Below are positions 50,455 to 59,544 of a DNA stretch of 64,000 nucleotides, piece by piece (positions within the stretch are counted from its first letter, which is position 1; every line of letters starts with the position of its first letter). The stretch is from an uncultured Clostridia bacterium (GTDB lineage: Bacteria; Bacillota; Clostridia; Oscillospirales; Acutalibacteraceae): assembly GCA_945876745.1 (NCBI GenBank), contig CAMCPL010000009.1, forward strand, positions 1-64,000. The letters are read 5' to 3'. The notes below the pieces were generated by a model that made no database searches, was not told the origin of the DNA, and was given only the letters and a program-made list of their open reading frames with translations. The position numbers were made by a program, and so were the translations under genes.

Positions 50455-52311
50455 TTAAGCGTCGATATCGGTATCAATTTCAAAGTAGCGTGAGCCGAAC
50501 CAGCTTTTCTTAATTGTAACCTTTTCCTCAAGCTCGGAAATGGTATCGGTTGAGTCCTCTGACGCAAGTGCCTGCTGTGCAGTATACTGCCATACGGAGT
50601 AGTCGCCTGTGCCGACAAAGTACATAATATGATAGCCGTATTTTGTCTTTACAATAGCAGTATCGCCTGCCTGACGGCTTGAATCGAAGCACCATGCATT
50701 AAAGGTTGCAACCATTTGGTTAGGTACAACGTTTTCATAAATACCGCCGTCGCTGCCGTTTGAATCCTCTGTGTATTCCTTAGCAAGAGCTGCAAATGAG
50801 TCCTCTGTCTTGTCGCCGTTTTCGTACTCGTCAAGAATTTCCTTTGCCTTTGTGTAAGCCTCAGCCCATTCCTCTTCGGTACATTCGGTCGCATCGCTTG
50901 CCGATGAATGGTCGTGTCCGTGCTCGTCTGTTTCTTCCTCTGTCTCCTGTGCAACAGGCTTAATGAGAATATGACGAACGGAAACAGTCTTTTGCTCGGA
51001 GAGATAAACAGGCTTTACGAGATAAACAACCGAGGTTGACTCCTGAATTACGTCTCCTGCCTTACGGTCGGTTGAGAACAACCAATCAAGGCTTGTATGC
51101 TTTGTGTTGTCGTCGGTATCGGGTGTACAAACTGCATATGAAAGCTTCTTCATTGTGCCGTATGTAATACCGTTATACGTTGTTTCAACAGGGTTTTTGT
51201 TTGCTTCGATATCCCAATCGGTTGAAGAATACTTCGAAGCAAGCTCGGCGAAATTCGAGCCGTCTGCCTTAAGAGCGTTTTTGAAAGCGATTGCGTCGTC
51301 CTCGTTATCACACTCAAAGAGCTTTATATCAACTGACTGAAGGTCTGCAAGATTTTCGTCTCTGTATGCTTCTAAATCTGCATCGTCATATTCTTTTTTG
51401 TTAAGCTCCTCTTGATATTCCTCTGAGTAATTCTGCGAAATATAGGAAACCTTTGCCTCGTGGCGGAAAACCTCCTCAGTTACGCCCTTACCCATAGCTG
51501 CCTGAAGATAGCCGGATACGGTATAGCCGTAGTTGCTTGCAGAGGTCTCGTAGCTTTCAAGTGCTTCATCAAGCTCGGACTGCTGATCCTCGGTAATATC
51601 CGGCTCCTTGCCGTCATTTGCCTTTACAGCCATATAATAATATGTATAGGTGTCCTTGATTTGTTCCATAACCTGGTCTTGAATATACTCAAGCCATGTT
51701 TGAGTGTTGCCGTCCTCGTCGGTTCTCTTTTGTTGAGAAAGCTTCTTATCAAAGTCGACATTCATATTTGCTTCTTCAAGGTCAATATCGTACTGCTTAT
51801 ACTGGCTTACGGTTGACTGAAGATTATTGTAGTACATTGCAAAGTAGTAGTTATAGGTGCTTACCTTAACGGTATGCTTATCACCGTCGGCGTCCTTAAT
51901 TGTATATGCGGTAAACACACTCTGCGGCCAGCCGAGAGTTGAGCACAAGCCCTTGCGTACTGCGCCCGTTGCAACATAGGTAAAGAGCAATGCAACAATC
52001 AAAACAACTGCCACAACAGCCTTGATAATCTTCTTCGTTTTTTCGGCAAGCGGGAGAACAAGCTCATCCTCAGTGATTACAATAGCGTCTCTTTCTTTAA
52101 TGAGAGCGTCTCTCTTTGCACGGATTTTGTCCTTCTTCTTTTGATCGGGCTCATTAAGAATGTCGGCCTTAAGAGCTTCAATCTGCTCATTCAAAGCGTC
52201 CTTTCTGTCATATGCCTTATCGTACTTTGCTTCAAGCTTGGCAAACTTTTTGTCAGCCCTTGCCTGTGCTTTTTCTTCTTTAGTAAGCTTTGGTTCTTTA
52301 TCCTTTGACAT
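50455..52311 (-). CDS. Membrane-anchored parvulin peptidylprolyl isomerase (PrsA/SurA-like)
   Basis: 618 residues. A cytoplasmic charged coiled-coil (1-90) precedes one membrane helix (IIKAVVAVVLIVALLFTYVA, about 93-113); the outside part has a SurA-like helical chaperone region (about 150-370) and a PpiC rotamase domain from VRHILIKP near 450 to YGYHIMYF near 570. It helps fold secreted proteins. There is no lipobox, unlike PrsA. The rotamase is interrupted after the first strand by an acidic, His-containing insert (DEHGHDHSS). The next gene upstream is a paralog. Confidence 0.88.
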   Translation of the reverse strand: MSKDKEPKLTKEEKAQARADKKFAKLEAKYDKAYDRKDALNEQIEALKADILNEPDQKKKDKIRAKRDALIKERDAIVITEDELVLPLAEKTKKIIKAVVAVVLIVALLFTYVATGAVRKGLCSTLGWPQSVFTAYTIKDADGDKHTVKVSTYNYYFAMYYNNLQSTVSQYKQYDIDLEEANMNVDFDKKLSQQKRTDEDGNTQTWLEYIQDQVMEQIKDTYTYYYMAVKANDGKEPDITEDQQSELDEALESYETSASNYGYTVSGYLQAAMGKGVTEEVFRHEAKVSYISQNYSEEYQEELNKKEYDDADLEAYRDENLADLQSVDIKLFECDNEDDAIAFKNALKADGSNFAELASKYSSTDWDIEANKNPVETTYNGITYGTMKKLSYAVCTPDTDDNTKHTSLDWLFSTDRKAGDVIQESTSVVYLVKPVYLSEQKTVSVRHILIKPVAQETEEETDEHGHDHSSASDATECTEEEWAEAYTKAKEILDEYENGDKTEDSFAALAKEYTEDSNGSDGGIYENVVPNQMVATFNAWCFDSSRQAGDTAIVKTKYGYHIMYFVGTGDYSVWQYTAQQALASEDSTDTISELEEKVTIKKSWFGSRYFEIDTDIDA

Positions 52312-52398
52312 CGTTTAACTTCCTTTTGTGAATTTTCGATAATATTTTATACTAAAAGACAGAATTTTACAAGTGTTTTTTAGTTATTTGTATAAATC

Positions 52399-54192
52399 TT
52401 ACTCTGTTGCGGCAGCACCGTCGGTCGAAGTCGGCTTTGCAACCTTAACCTTTTTCATTGCGCTTTTGTGAATTTTAATCTCTGCGGAGTCTACAAATTC
52501 GCCCTCCATTTCTTTGCGAAGCGCAGTCTTGCAATCATAAAGATACTTTGAAGTATTCTCTACAAAGAACATAATATGGTAGCCGTAATCGGATTTTACG
52601 ATACCCACGTCGCCAAACTGTCTTGAAGAATCAAGCGCCCATTCCTCAAAGCTCGGAACCATTTGACCGAGAGATACGCCCTCATAAAGACCGCCGTAGA
52701 GACCGGAGCTTCCGTTAGAGGTTGACTCGGTATCGTCCGAATATTTTTCTGCAAGAAGTGCAAAATCCTTTTCGGTTTTATCGGTTTCGTTGTACTCGTC
52801 CAAAATTTCGTTTGCTTCTTTTTCGGCGGCAGCCCATTGCTCGTCGGTGTATTCGGTTTCACCGTTTGCGGCTTGGGCGTCCTGCGAATCCTCATCATCG
52901 GTTTTCGGAGTTACAAGGATATGACGAACGGAGTAAACCTGACTATCGTCTGCAACAGGCTCGCTCGTTTTAAGCAAAATATAAACAAGACTGTTATCTG
53001 CGTCATCAAAAGCGTTACACGAACCGACCGCCGTATCATCTGCAAACAGCCAGTCGATAGCTTCCTGAATAAATCCGGATTCACCTGCCGAAATAGAAGC
53101 CTCGATATTTGCGGCAAGCATTTCGGCACATTCGTCGGTTGTTGAAGCGTAGCCCTGTGCAACATAATCGTCGATAAGCTCTTTACAAACGGTGGGTATA
53201 AGTTTCTTCATATCGTCAACCGATTTGATATCGGAAAGATACGACTTTGCGTTTTCAAGCGCCGCGTCTGCGCCGCCCTCTTCATACGGAACCTGAAGAT
53301 AAGCAAACGAAACGTTTTCGTATTGCGTTTTATGTTCCTCGAAATATGCCTGCTCCTGTTCGGTTGTTACGGTGTATTCAATCTGCTTTTGCTGATAATA
53401 ATTCTCGGCAATATAGCATTGCTCAAGCATTTTTTCAAGAGTAGCGTAGCCGCAATAGTCACCGTAAATCTCGGAAATATAATCATTAACCGACTTATCA
53501 TTATCCGAAGCCGTTTTTTTAAGACCCTCAAGACTTGTAGTGATATTATCCTTTTGAGCTTGAGTCAGCTCAACACCGTTTGCAACGGCTTCCTCGTAAT
53601 AAGCGGTGATGTACTGAATTTGGTCTACGGTATCATTTTCAAACTTCTGCGCCCAGGATATTTCGTTTCCGTCCTCATCAGTAGTCATCTGCGTATCATA
53701 CGACTTCGTTGTATCAATATCATAGTAGCCGTAGCCTGCATAGGTAAGATAATTTTGAGTAATACAGGTATAGTAGTAATTGTACATACCCACCGAAACG
53801 GGAGTTTCGCCGACAGTCATCGCAACGTTGCCGGGATTCATTTTCTCATCGCTGTTCGGCGCTGTGTAATAAAATGCGCCGAGCGTAATGCTTGCACCCA
53901 AAAACAGCACAACTACAACTGCAAGTAAAGCAAACAAAATCGAATCGTGCTTTTTAGGTCCTGCGCTCTTTTTTTCCTCTGCAACAACGGCGGGCTTTTT
54001 TTGAGGGCGAGGTGCAGTTTCATACTTGCTTGAAGCAGGTATTTGAATTTCAAATTCGCCGTTTTGAATAATATTTTCATTCAAGGTCGGCGCCTCGGCA
54101 TCAAACTTCCAGCCATCGTTATTTTCGAGCTTTTCGGTATTGTCAATCGACTTTTCGTTTTCGTTGTTTGTTTCAAATTCTTTCTCGTCCAC
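52399..54192 (-). CDS. Second membrane-anchored parvulin peptidylprolyl isomerase
   Basis: 597 residues from GTG 54192 (SD AGGAG); the longer frame to 54249 has no start with an SD. It has an acidic N-terminal cytoplasmic tail, one membrane helix (ILFALLAVVVVLFLGASITL, about 90-110), a helical chaperone region and a C-terminal PpiC domain (VRHILVTP, later FGDVGIVKSDYGYHIMFF). The plan equals that of the gene downstream, with low overall identity, so the pair arose by an old duplication. Likely a foldase for exported proteins, in one operon with its neighbour. Confidence 0.88.
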   Translation of the reverse strand: MDEKEFETNNENEKSIDNTEKLENNDGWKFDAEAPTLNENIIQNGEFEIQIPASSKYETAPRPQKKPAVVAEEKKSAGPKKHDSILFALLAVVVVLFLGASITLGAFYYTAPNSDEKMNPGNVAMTVGETPVSVGMYNYYYTCITQNYLTYAGYGYYDIDTTKSYDTQMTTDEDGNEISWAQKFENDTVDQIQYITAYYEEAVANGVELTQAQKDNITTSLEGLKKTASDNDKSVNDYISEIYGDYCGYATLEKMLEQCYIAENYYQQKQIEYTVTTEQEQAYFEEHKTQYENVSFAYLQVPYEEGGADAALENAKSYLSDIKSVDDMKKLIPTVCKELIDDYVAQGYASTTDECAEMLAANIEASISAGESGFIQEAIDWLFADDTAVGSCNAFDDADNSLVYILLKTSEPVADDSQVYSVRHILVTPKTDDEDSQDAQAANGETEYTDEQWAAAEKEANEILDEYNETDKTEKDFALLAEKYSDDTESTSNGSSGLYGGLYEGVSLGQMVPSFEEWALDSSRQFGDVGIVKSDYGYHIMFFVENTSKYLYDCKTALRKEMEGEFVDSAEIKIHKSAMKKVKVAKPTSTDGAAATE

Positions 54193-54449
54193 GATATCAC
54201 TCCTAATTATAAAAATATATACTCTTAAAGTATACACTATAAAAAACAACTTTGCAACAGTTTTATTTTATCCATAATGTAAATATAGTATTAATAAGCG
54301 GTAAACCACGGTACAAGCGTAATCGGTATTCGGAAAATCTTACATTTTATAAATATAAAATAAATTTGTTGCAATACCGATTTCGTTGTGATATTATCAA
54401 ACTGTGGTATTGCGATACGACATTATTCGACAATATAGGATGTGAATTA

Positions 54450-55802
54450 ATGCTTAAACAGGATATAAACAGCGACAAACGACTGTTCGCAGTGCTTTTA
54501 GGTATAATAGGCGTTTCGTTTATTTTACCGGAATATATTGCTCCGCTGTTTGTCTTTGTGTTTTATATTTTCTTTCTTGTCCATTTTAAGAAGACCGGCA
54601 GAAACGCAAAAATAGGCTCGCTCGGAAAATCATTTATGGCGTTTACCGGATATATGGTAATCTCCGGAATTTGGAGCAACACTCATATTCTGTCGTCGCT
54701 TATAGGACTGCTGTGGATGGGCTGTTTTCTTGCGTTTATCGAGGTTGCAAATACGGTGAACAAAAAGGAAAAGCTAAAGAATGCGATAACTGCGCTCAAC
54801 ATTGCGTCCGGAATAATCGGCGCGATTGCGGTTTTGGAATTTGTTACATACAACCTATCGGTTCATACCGACTGGTGGAGCTTTAGGGTTGCAAATCCCC
54901 TGTTTTACGAATTTAACGACAAAATTTTTAGCCTGTTTCCGTTTGAAATAGTGAACTACCCATACGAATCAAGAGCATCGGCAACCTTTGATAATCCGCT
55001 TATTTTGGCTACATTTTTAGTTATTACTACGCCGTTTTGCGCTTTTTCGTCAATCTTTTTCAAGCACTCTCATAACAGAAAAATAAGCCGCCTTTGTCTT
55101 ATTTTTTCGCTTGGCGGACTGCTTTGCACAGAGTCGAGGGGTGCATATATTGCCATTGCGCTTTCGATTTTCACCCTGCTTGTAAGCAACAAAAAGATTT
55201 TCAAAAATCTGCTTCCGTTTATTTTCGTATTGGCAATCGGCATACCGCTTACGATTGCACTGAGATATAAAAATGCTCCGGGCGGAAACGAATTTTTAGC
55301 TTCAAACAACAACAGAATTGCAATTTGGAAGGTTTGCGCGGATTTGTTCTGTGAAAACCCGATTATCGGATTAGGCGCAGGTACGGAAAACATACATCAG
55401 GAAATCATAAATCAACTCGGAATTAACAGAACGCATGCCCATAATCTGTTTTTAGAGATTGCAACCGAGGGCGGAATAATCGGCGTCATTCTCGCAGGAA
55501 TAACTATTTATTTCACAATAAGAAATATAGTCAAATTATTTTATCTTAAAAACAACGCGTACAGACCTTACGCCGTTTTGTACACCTCTTCATTTGTAGG
55601 CTTTTTGGTAATGTCGCTTTATGAGTTTACTCTCCAGTCGCCCAAGGAGCTGATGATATTCTTCATACTTCTCGGCTTTATCGAAGCGACTTACAGAATG
55701 GCAAAGGGTACAATCCAGCTTGCACCCGACGAAAGCGGAAGCTTTGAGGAATTCAGCGCACAGGATTATATAAACGACAAAGAGGAAATAACAACAAAAT
55801 AA
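54450..55802 (+). CDS. O-antigen ligase family (Wzy_C) membrane protein
   Basis: 450 residues from ATG 54450 (SD AGGATG); the frame upstream to 54252 is unlikely coding. About ten membrane helices; the large outer loop and Wzy_C motifs are seen: ESRGAYIAIALSI (conserved Arg) near 227-240 and NRIAIWKVCADLFCENPIIGLGAG near 288-311, then THAHNLFLEIATEGG (His) near 330-345. Family members link polysaccharide chains or polymerise them at the cell surface. No glycosyltransferase cluster is adjacent; perhaps cell-wall glycan or capsule attachment. Confidence 0.87.
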   Translation: MLKQDINSDKRLFAVLLGIIGVSFILPEYIAPLFVFVFYIFFLVHFKKTGRNAKIGSLGKSFMAFTGYMVISGIWSNTHILSSLIGLLWMGCFLAFIEVANTVNKKEKLKNAITALNIASGIIGAIAVLEFVTYNLSVHTDWWSFRVANPLFYEFNDKIFSLFPFEIVNYPYESRASATFDNPLILATFLVITTPFCAFSSIFFKHSHNRKISRLCLIFSLGGLLCTESRGAYIAIALSIFTLLVSNKKIFKNLLPFIFVLAIGIPLTIALRYKNAPGGNEFLASNNNRIAIWKVCADLFCENPIIGLGAGTENIHQEIINQLGINRTHAHNLFLEIATEGGIIGVILAGITIYFTIRNIVKLFYLKNNAYRPYAVLYTSSFVGFLVMSLYEFTLQSPKELMIFFILLGFIEATYRMAKGTIQLAPDESGSFEEFSAQDYINDKEEITTK

Positions 55803-55815
55803 AAAAACATAATGA

Positions 55816-55848
55816 AAAGAGAGGCTGAAAAAACGCCTCTCTTTTATT
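55816..55848. terminator. Bidirectional terminator
   Basis: AAAAGAGAGGC / GCCTCTCTTTT hairpin between the ligase-like and ferredoxin genes. Confidence 0.88.
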
Positions 55849-55874
55849 ATGCACAATATCAAATAAATGTACAA

Positions 55875-56045
55875 TTATGCCTGTGCAGGAGCGCCAACAG
55901 GGCAAACACCTTCGCAAGCGCCGCACTCGATGCAAGCATCAGCGTCGATTTCGTACTTTGAGTCACCCTCAGCGATTGCGCCAACAGGACATTCTGCTGC
56001 ACAAGCACCGCAAGAGATGCACTCGTCGGAAATTGCATAAGCCAT
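55875..56045 (-). CDS. 2[4Fe-4S] ferredoxin
   Basis: 56 residues: start MAYAISDECISCGACAAECP, then the second cluster motif CIECGACEGVCPVGAPAQA. The eight Cys in two CxxCxxCxxxCP patterns bind two [4Fe-4S] clusters of the clostridial type. It is a low-potential electron carrier for enzymes such as pyruvate:ferredoxin oxidoreductase and hydrogenase, so the organism is probably an anaerobe. SD AGGAGG lies before ATG 56045. Confidence 0.96.
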   Translation of the reverse strand: MAYAISDECISCGACAAECPVGAIAEGDSKYEIDADACIECGACEGVCPVGAPAQA

Positions 56046-56137
56046 TAAACGTTACCTCCTATCAGAATTATAGTTTTGCATTAACTATTACCCTTAATAT
56101 AACACCCAAAATAATAAATTGCAAGTGTTTTTAATTA

Positions 56138-56953
56138 TTATTTCTTTACAATTCTTACCTCTGATCTGTTTACGGTTACGGGAGAGGCTCCTTCGGGCGC
56201 GGAATCAAGCTGAACCTTGAGCTTTCCTGTAAGCACGGCGGCGTCAACAACAACGCCCCTACCCTCTCTGCAATCGACAACGGCGCCGACTCTCGGAGTA
56301 ATCTTATTCAGGTATTCATAAGAGTTTTGCTCGTATTTCAAGCAACACATAAGTCTTCCGCAACAGCCGCTGATTTTTGTCGGAGCGAGAGAAAGACCCT
56401 GATCCTTAACCATTTTTATTGATACGCTGTGAAAATCATTAAGAAAAGTTGAACAGCAAAACGGTCTGCCGCAAACGCCGAGTCCGCCTATCATTTTTGC
56501 CTCGTCACGAACGCCGATTTGGCGAAGCTCAATTCTCGTATGGAAGGTTGCAACCAAATCCTTTACCAAATCCCTGAAATCAACTCTTCCGTCGGAGGTA
56601 AAGTAGAATATTATTTTCGAGCCGTCAAAGGTATATTCAACCTCTGTAAGACTCATATCGAGCTTATGCTCTTCAATCTTTTTCAGGCAAATCGAATATG
56701 CGTCCTTTTCGGCTTGCTTATTCTTTTCTATGCGTTGCATATCATTTGCATTTGCAATTCTGATAATCGGCTTTAGCGGGCTTACTATTTCGTCATCCTC
56801 AACACTTTGGATTCCCGAAGCGGCGATTCCGTTTTCAACTCCCCTTGCAGTTTCAACAATAACGGTATCTCCCTTATGTACATCTAAATCTTCCGGATCA
56901 AAGAAATAGGTTTTTCCCGTATCCTTAAAGCGAACTCCAACTACCTTTGTCAT
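56138..56953 (-). CDS. ricT: RicT/YaaT (PSP1 domain) regulator
   Basis: 271 residues from ATG 56953 (SD GGAG, six bases); an ATG four codons upstream has no SD. The PSP1 domain with Cys clusters CGRPFCC (about 157-163) and SGCCGRLMCCLKYEQ (about 190-204) is diagnostic. RicT with RicA and RicF binds [4Fe-4S] clusters, guides RNase Y, and is needed for sporulation and biofilm in Bacillus. It is downstream of holB, a common order in Firmicutes. Confidence 0.93.
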   Translation of the reverse strand: MTKVVGVRFKDTGKTYFFDPEDLDVHKGDTVIVETARGVENGIAASGIQSVEDDEIVSPLKPIIRIANANDMQRIEKNKQAEKDAYSICLKKIEEHKLDMSLTEVEYTFDGSKIIFYFTSDGRVDFRDLVKDLVATFHTRIELRQIGVRDEAKMIGGLGVCGRPFCCSTFLNDFHSVSIKMVKDQGLSLAPTKISGCCGRLMCCLKYEQNSYEYLNKITPRVGAVVDCREGRGVVVDAAVLTGKLKVQLDSAPEGASPVTVNRSEVRIVKK

Positions 56954-56985
56954 ATCTTTCTCCATTCACGAGCATAATGCTCAAA

Positions 56986-57969
56986 TTATCTTCCTATTGC
57001 ACGGCGAAAATCGTAGCACAGCTTCGTTATCAAAACGGCGTTATTTGCGTTTGAAACGGTAAGAGTGTACAGATTTTCACTTGCATATATCAAATTCATA
57101 ATTTTCTTTTTACTGAATTTTGTACTGAAATCCTTGGCAATCTCACTATTTCCCGAAAGCACATCACAGCCTTCGCAAAAAACAAGTGCATCACGAAAAA
57201 TCGTTTTCAGCAAAACGAGAGCTGCCGCAAGCATTTCCCTGTCCTTTTCAAAAACAGAGCACGCACAAAGCAGACTGTACTCATTATTATCGGTCAACGC
57301 GCGACAAATATCGCAGGCGATATTGTTTATCCTCGCGAGCCTACTGTCCGACAGGCTTTCAAGCGCTTTGCCGATATTTCCGCCCCACACGGTACAGGCA
57401 CGAAGTGCATCATCATAATCAATATCGGGATTATGAGAGCAAATATAATCTGCGCCGATATTTGCGCTTACGCCCTCAACCGAAATTACGGTGCTCCTTG
57501 AAAGGACGGTTTCGAGAAGTGCGGATTTATTATCCACCGTCAAAAAGAACACGGCATATTCCGGCGGCTCCTCCAAAACCTTTAACAAGGCGTTTTGAGC
57601 ACTTTCATTCATACATTGGCAATTGCCCAAAATGTAAATTTTATAATCGGCTTCATTCGGGCTTACATAAACATTATCCTTTACATCACGCACAACGTCA
57701 ACATGAAAGCTCCTTGCGCCACCTGTTGCCGAATACTCGTAAATATCGGGATGAATATTTTTAAGCACCTTTGAGCATTGAGGGCATTGACGGCAAGGCT
57801 TATCATCACCTCTGCAAAAGAGATTGAGCGCAATTTCTCTTGCAAGAGTGCGCTTGCCCATTCCCTGCTCGCCCTCGATAACAAAGGCGTGAGGAAGTCT
57901 GCCCGACGCTTGCAAAAACGAAAGCTGCTGTTTTATTTTTTCATTACCAACAAAATCAGTAAATTTCAT
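56986..57969 (-). CDS. holB: DNA polymerase III delta' subunit
   Basis: 327 residues. AAA+ clamp-loader fold: FVGNEKIKQQL at the start, Walker A-like EGEQGMGKRT near 32-41, four zinc-binding Cys in CRGDDKPCRQCPQCSK near 52-67, and ESAQNALLKVLEEPP near 112-126. It is part of the complex that loads the sliding clamp. The intact P-loop is not always kept in delta' subunits. It starts 11 bases after the AEC transporter gene ends and is followed by ricT. Confidence 0.93.
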   Translation of the reverse strand: MKFTDFVGNEKIKQQLSFLQASGRLPHAFVIEGEQGMGKRTLAREIALNLFCRGDDKPCRQCPQCSKVLKNIHPDIYEYSATGGARSFHVDVVRDVKDNVYVSPNEADYKIYILGNCQCMNESAQNALLKVLEEPPEYAVFFLTVDNKSALLETVLSRSTVISVEGVSANIGADYICSHNPDIDYDDALRACTVWGGNIGKALESLSDSRLARINNIACDICRALTDNNEYSLLCACSVFEKDREMLAAALVLLKTIFRDALVFCEGCDVLSGNSEIAKDFSTKFSKKKIMNLIYASENLYTLTVSNANNAVLITKLCYDFRRAIGR

Positions 57970-57980
57970 ACCAAACCTTA

Positions 57981-58919
57981 CTAAATTACCTGCGCCAAAG
58001 CAACTATTACGGGCATTGTGGCAATCGAGAAAATACTCGTTTGACCTACAAGCTCGGAGCTCAGCGCAGTATCGTTTTTATATTTTGCGGCATACATAGC
58101 CGTATTAGTTGCAACAGGCGCACTTGCCGAAATTGTAAGTGCGATAAGCATATTTCCGCTTACTCCGATAAGCTTAAACACGAAAAGCATAATGACCGGA
58201 ATGAGAATCAGCCGCAAAAACGACACAAAATAAACTTCCTTTTTAACAAAGAAATTTTTGAAATTACAGTTTGCAAGGAACGTTCCGAAAACTATCATTG
58301 CCATCGGTGAGTTGCACGCTCCGACTCTCGCCATTGTATCAAGAAGAAAATCGGGCAGCTTAACCTGAAGCAAAAACAGCGGAATACCGATAAGCACGCT
58401 GACGGAGCCCGGATTCAAAAACAGGCTTTTCAAATTTATCTTTGCTTTACCGGCGGAAATTTGGCTTATTCCGTAGGTGAATGCCAAAACGTTAAACACG
58501 GCGACATAGCACGAGGAATAAAATACACCCTCTTCACCGACAACGCTTTGTGCAAGCGGCAAAGCGAGAAACGCCGCATTTGAAAACACAATAGCGTAGT
58601 GATATACGCCGCGTTCTGCCTTTGAACGCTTTTTGAAACAAAGCGAAGCAACGGCTATTGCAAACAAATGAGTAAGCGCCGCAAGCAAAACGGAAACAAT
58701 AAGTCCCCTGATATGCTCCTTTGTTCTTTCCATAGAAAGAAACGAATTGATTATTGCAAACGGCAGTATTAAATTAAATATCAAATCAACAAGCTTCGTT
58801 GCGTCGGCACGGACAAAAATCTTCGATTTATCCGCGAAGAAGCCTACAAAGGCGATTAAATACAGAATAACCACCTGAACGGCAACAGTTTGAAGATTAC
58901 CTAAAAATTCTCCTAACAA
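57981..58919 (-). CDS. AEC-family permease
   Basis: 312 residues with about ten membrane helices. Auxin efflux carrier family pattern: the helix-kink motifs AFVGFFADKSKIFVRADATKL near 23-43 and, in the second half, ISASAPVATNTAMYAAKY near 266-283. Bacterial members export or import small organic acids such as malate. It starts 3 bases after the stop of the membrane protein gene upstream, so is part of the gltA-holB run. Its substrate might be a dicarboxylate, given gltA, but that is inference. Confidence 0.85.
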   Translation of the reverse strand: MLGEFLGNLQTVAVQVVILYLIAFVGFFADKSKIFVRADATKLVDLIFNLILPFAIINSFLSMERTKEHIRGLIVSVLLAALTHLFAIAVASLCFKKRSKAERGVYHYAIVFSNAAFLALPLAQSVVGEEGVFYSSCYVAVFNVLAFTYGISQISAGKAKINLKSLFLNPGSVSVLIGIPLFLLQVKLPDFLLDTMARVGACNSPMAMIVFGTFLANCNFKNFFVKKEVYFVSFLRLILIPVIMLFVFKLIGVSGNMLIALTISASAPVATNTAMYAAKYKNDTALSSELVGQTSIFSIATMPVIVALAQVI

Positions 58920-58921
58920 AT

Positions 58922-59521
58922 TTAAGACCTCTTATTGTTTAGAGTTTTTCCTACTGCGTCAACGCTTAAAGCAAGCAAAAACAAACCGCACATCATCATT
59001 GCCGCAGACGGTACGAGCCTATCGGCGAAAGCAGCTTTTTCACACAGGCAACAGACGAAATTAAACACGCCAAACGCTCCGTAAAGCATAAAGCAAACAA
59101 CGCTTTTTCGGTCAATACCGTCTGTCTTTTCGGATTGAAGTGCAAAGCGATACAGTCCGATAATAGACAAAAATACCGTTATGTAATATACAAGGCTTTC
59201 AAAATCGGTTTTCTGCTCAAAGCCGACGAGCAGGAAAAAACCGCCTAGCATACTCCACAAAAGCGGAAATACATTGAGAATCGAAAGCCGCTTAAACTCG
59301 TAGCGAGAGCGTTTTCCAAACGAAAGCGCAAGCATAATCATACAAACGCAGGCTCCGAGTGCAAACAATCCTCTCAATGTATACAGGCACGAGCCTAATA
59401 TCAAATTAAACTGCGCTTGTTCAATATGCCGATAAAGGCTGACAGCACAATAAATAAAATCCAAAAACAAGCATATTGACGAAGCAAGAGCAAGCGTTTT
59501 TGCATAGGCTTTATTTTTCAA
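58922..59521 (-). CDS. Hypothetical membrane protein
   Basis: 199 residues with about six predicted membrane helices, no recognised domain and no signal peptide beyond the first helix. It overlaps no neighbour; gltA ends 23 bases upstream and the AEC gene starts right after. Tight packing in the operon supports that it is real. A general membrane function is all that can be said. Confidence 0.75.
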   Translation of the reverse strand: MKNKAYAKTLALASSICLFLDFIYCAVSLYRHIEQAQFNLILGSCLYTLRGLFALGACVCMIMLALSFGKRSRYEFKRLSILNVFPLLWSMLGGFFLLVGFEQKTDFESLVYYITVFLSIIGLYRFALQSEKTDGIDRKSVVCFMLYGAFGVFNFVCCLCEKAAFADRLVPSAAMMMCGLFLLALSVDAVGKTLNNKRS

Positions 59522-59544
59522 GACGGTTCTCCGTTTCGCACATA

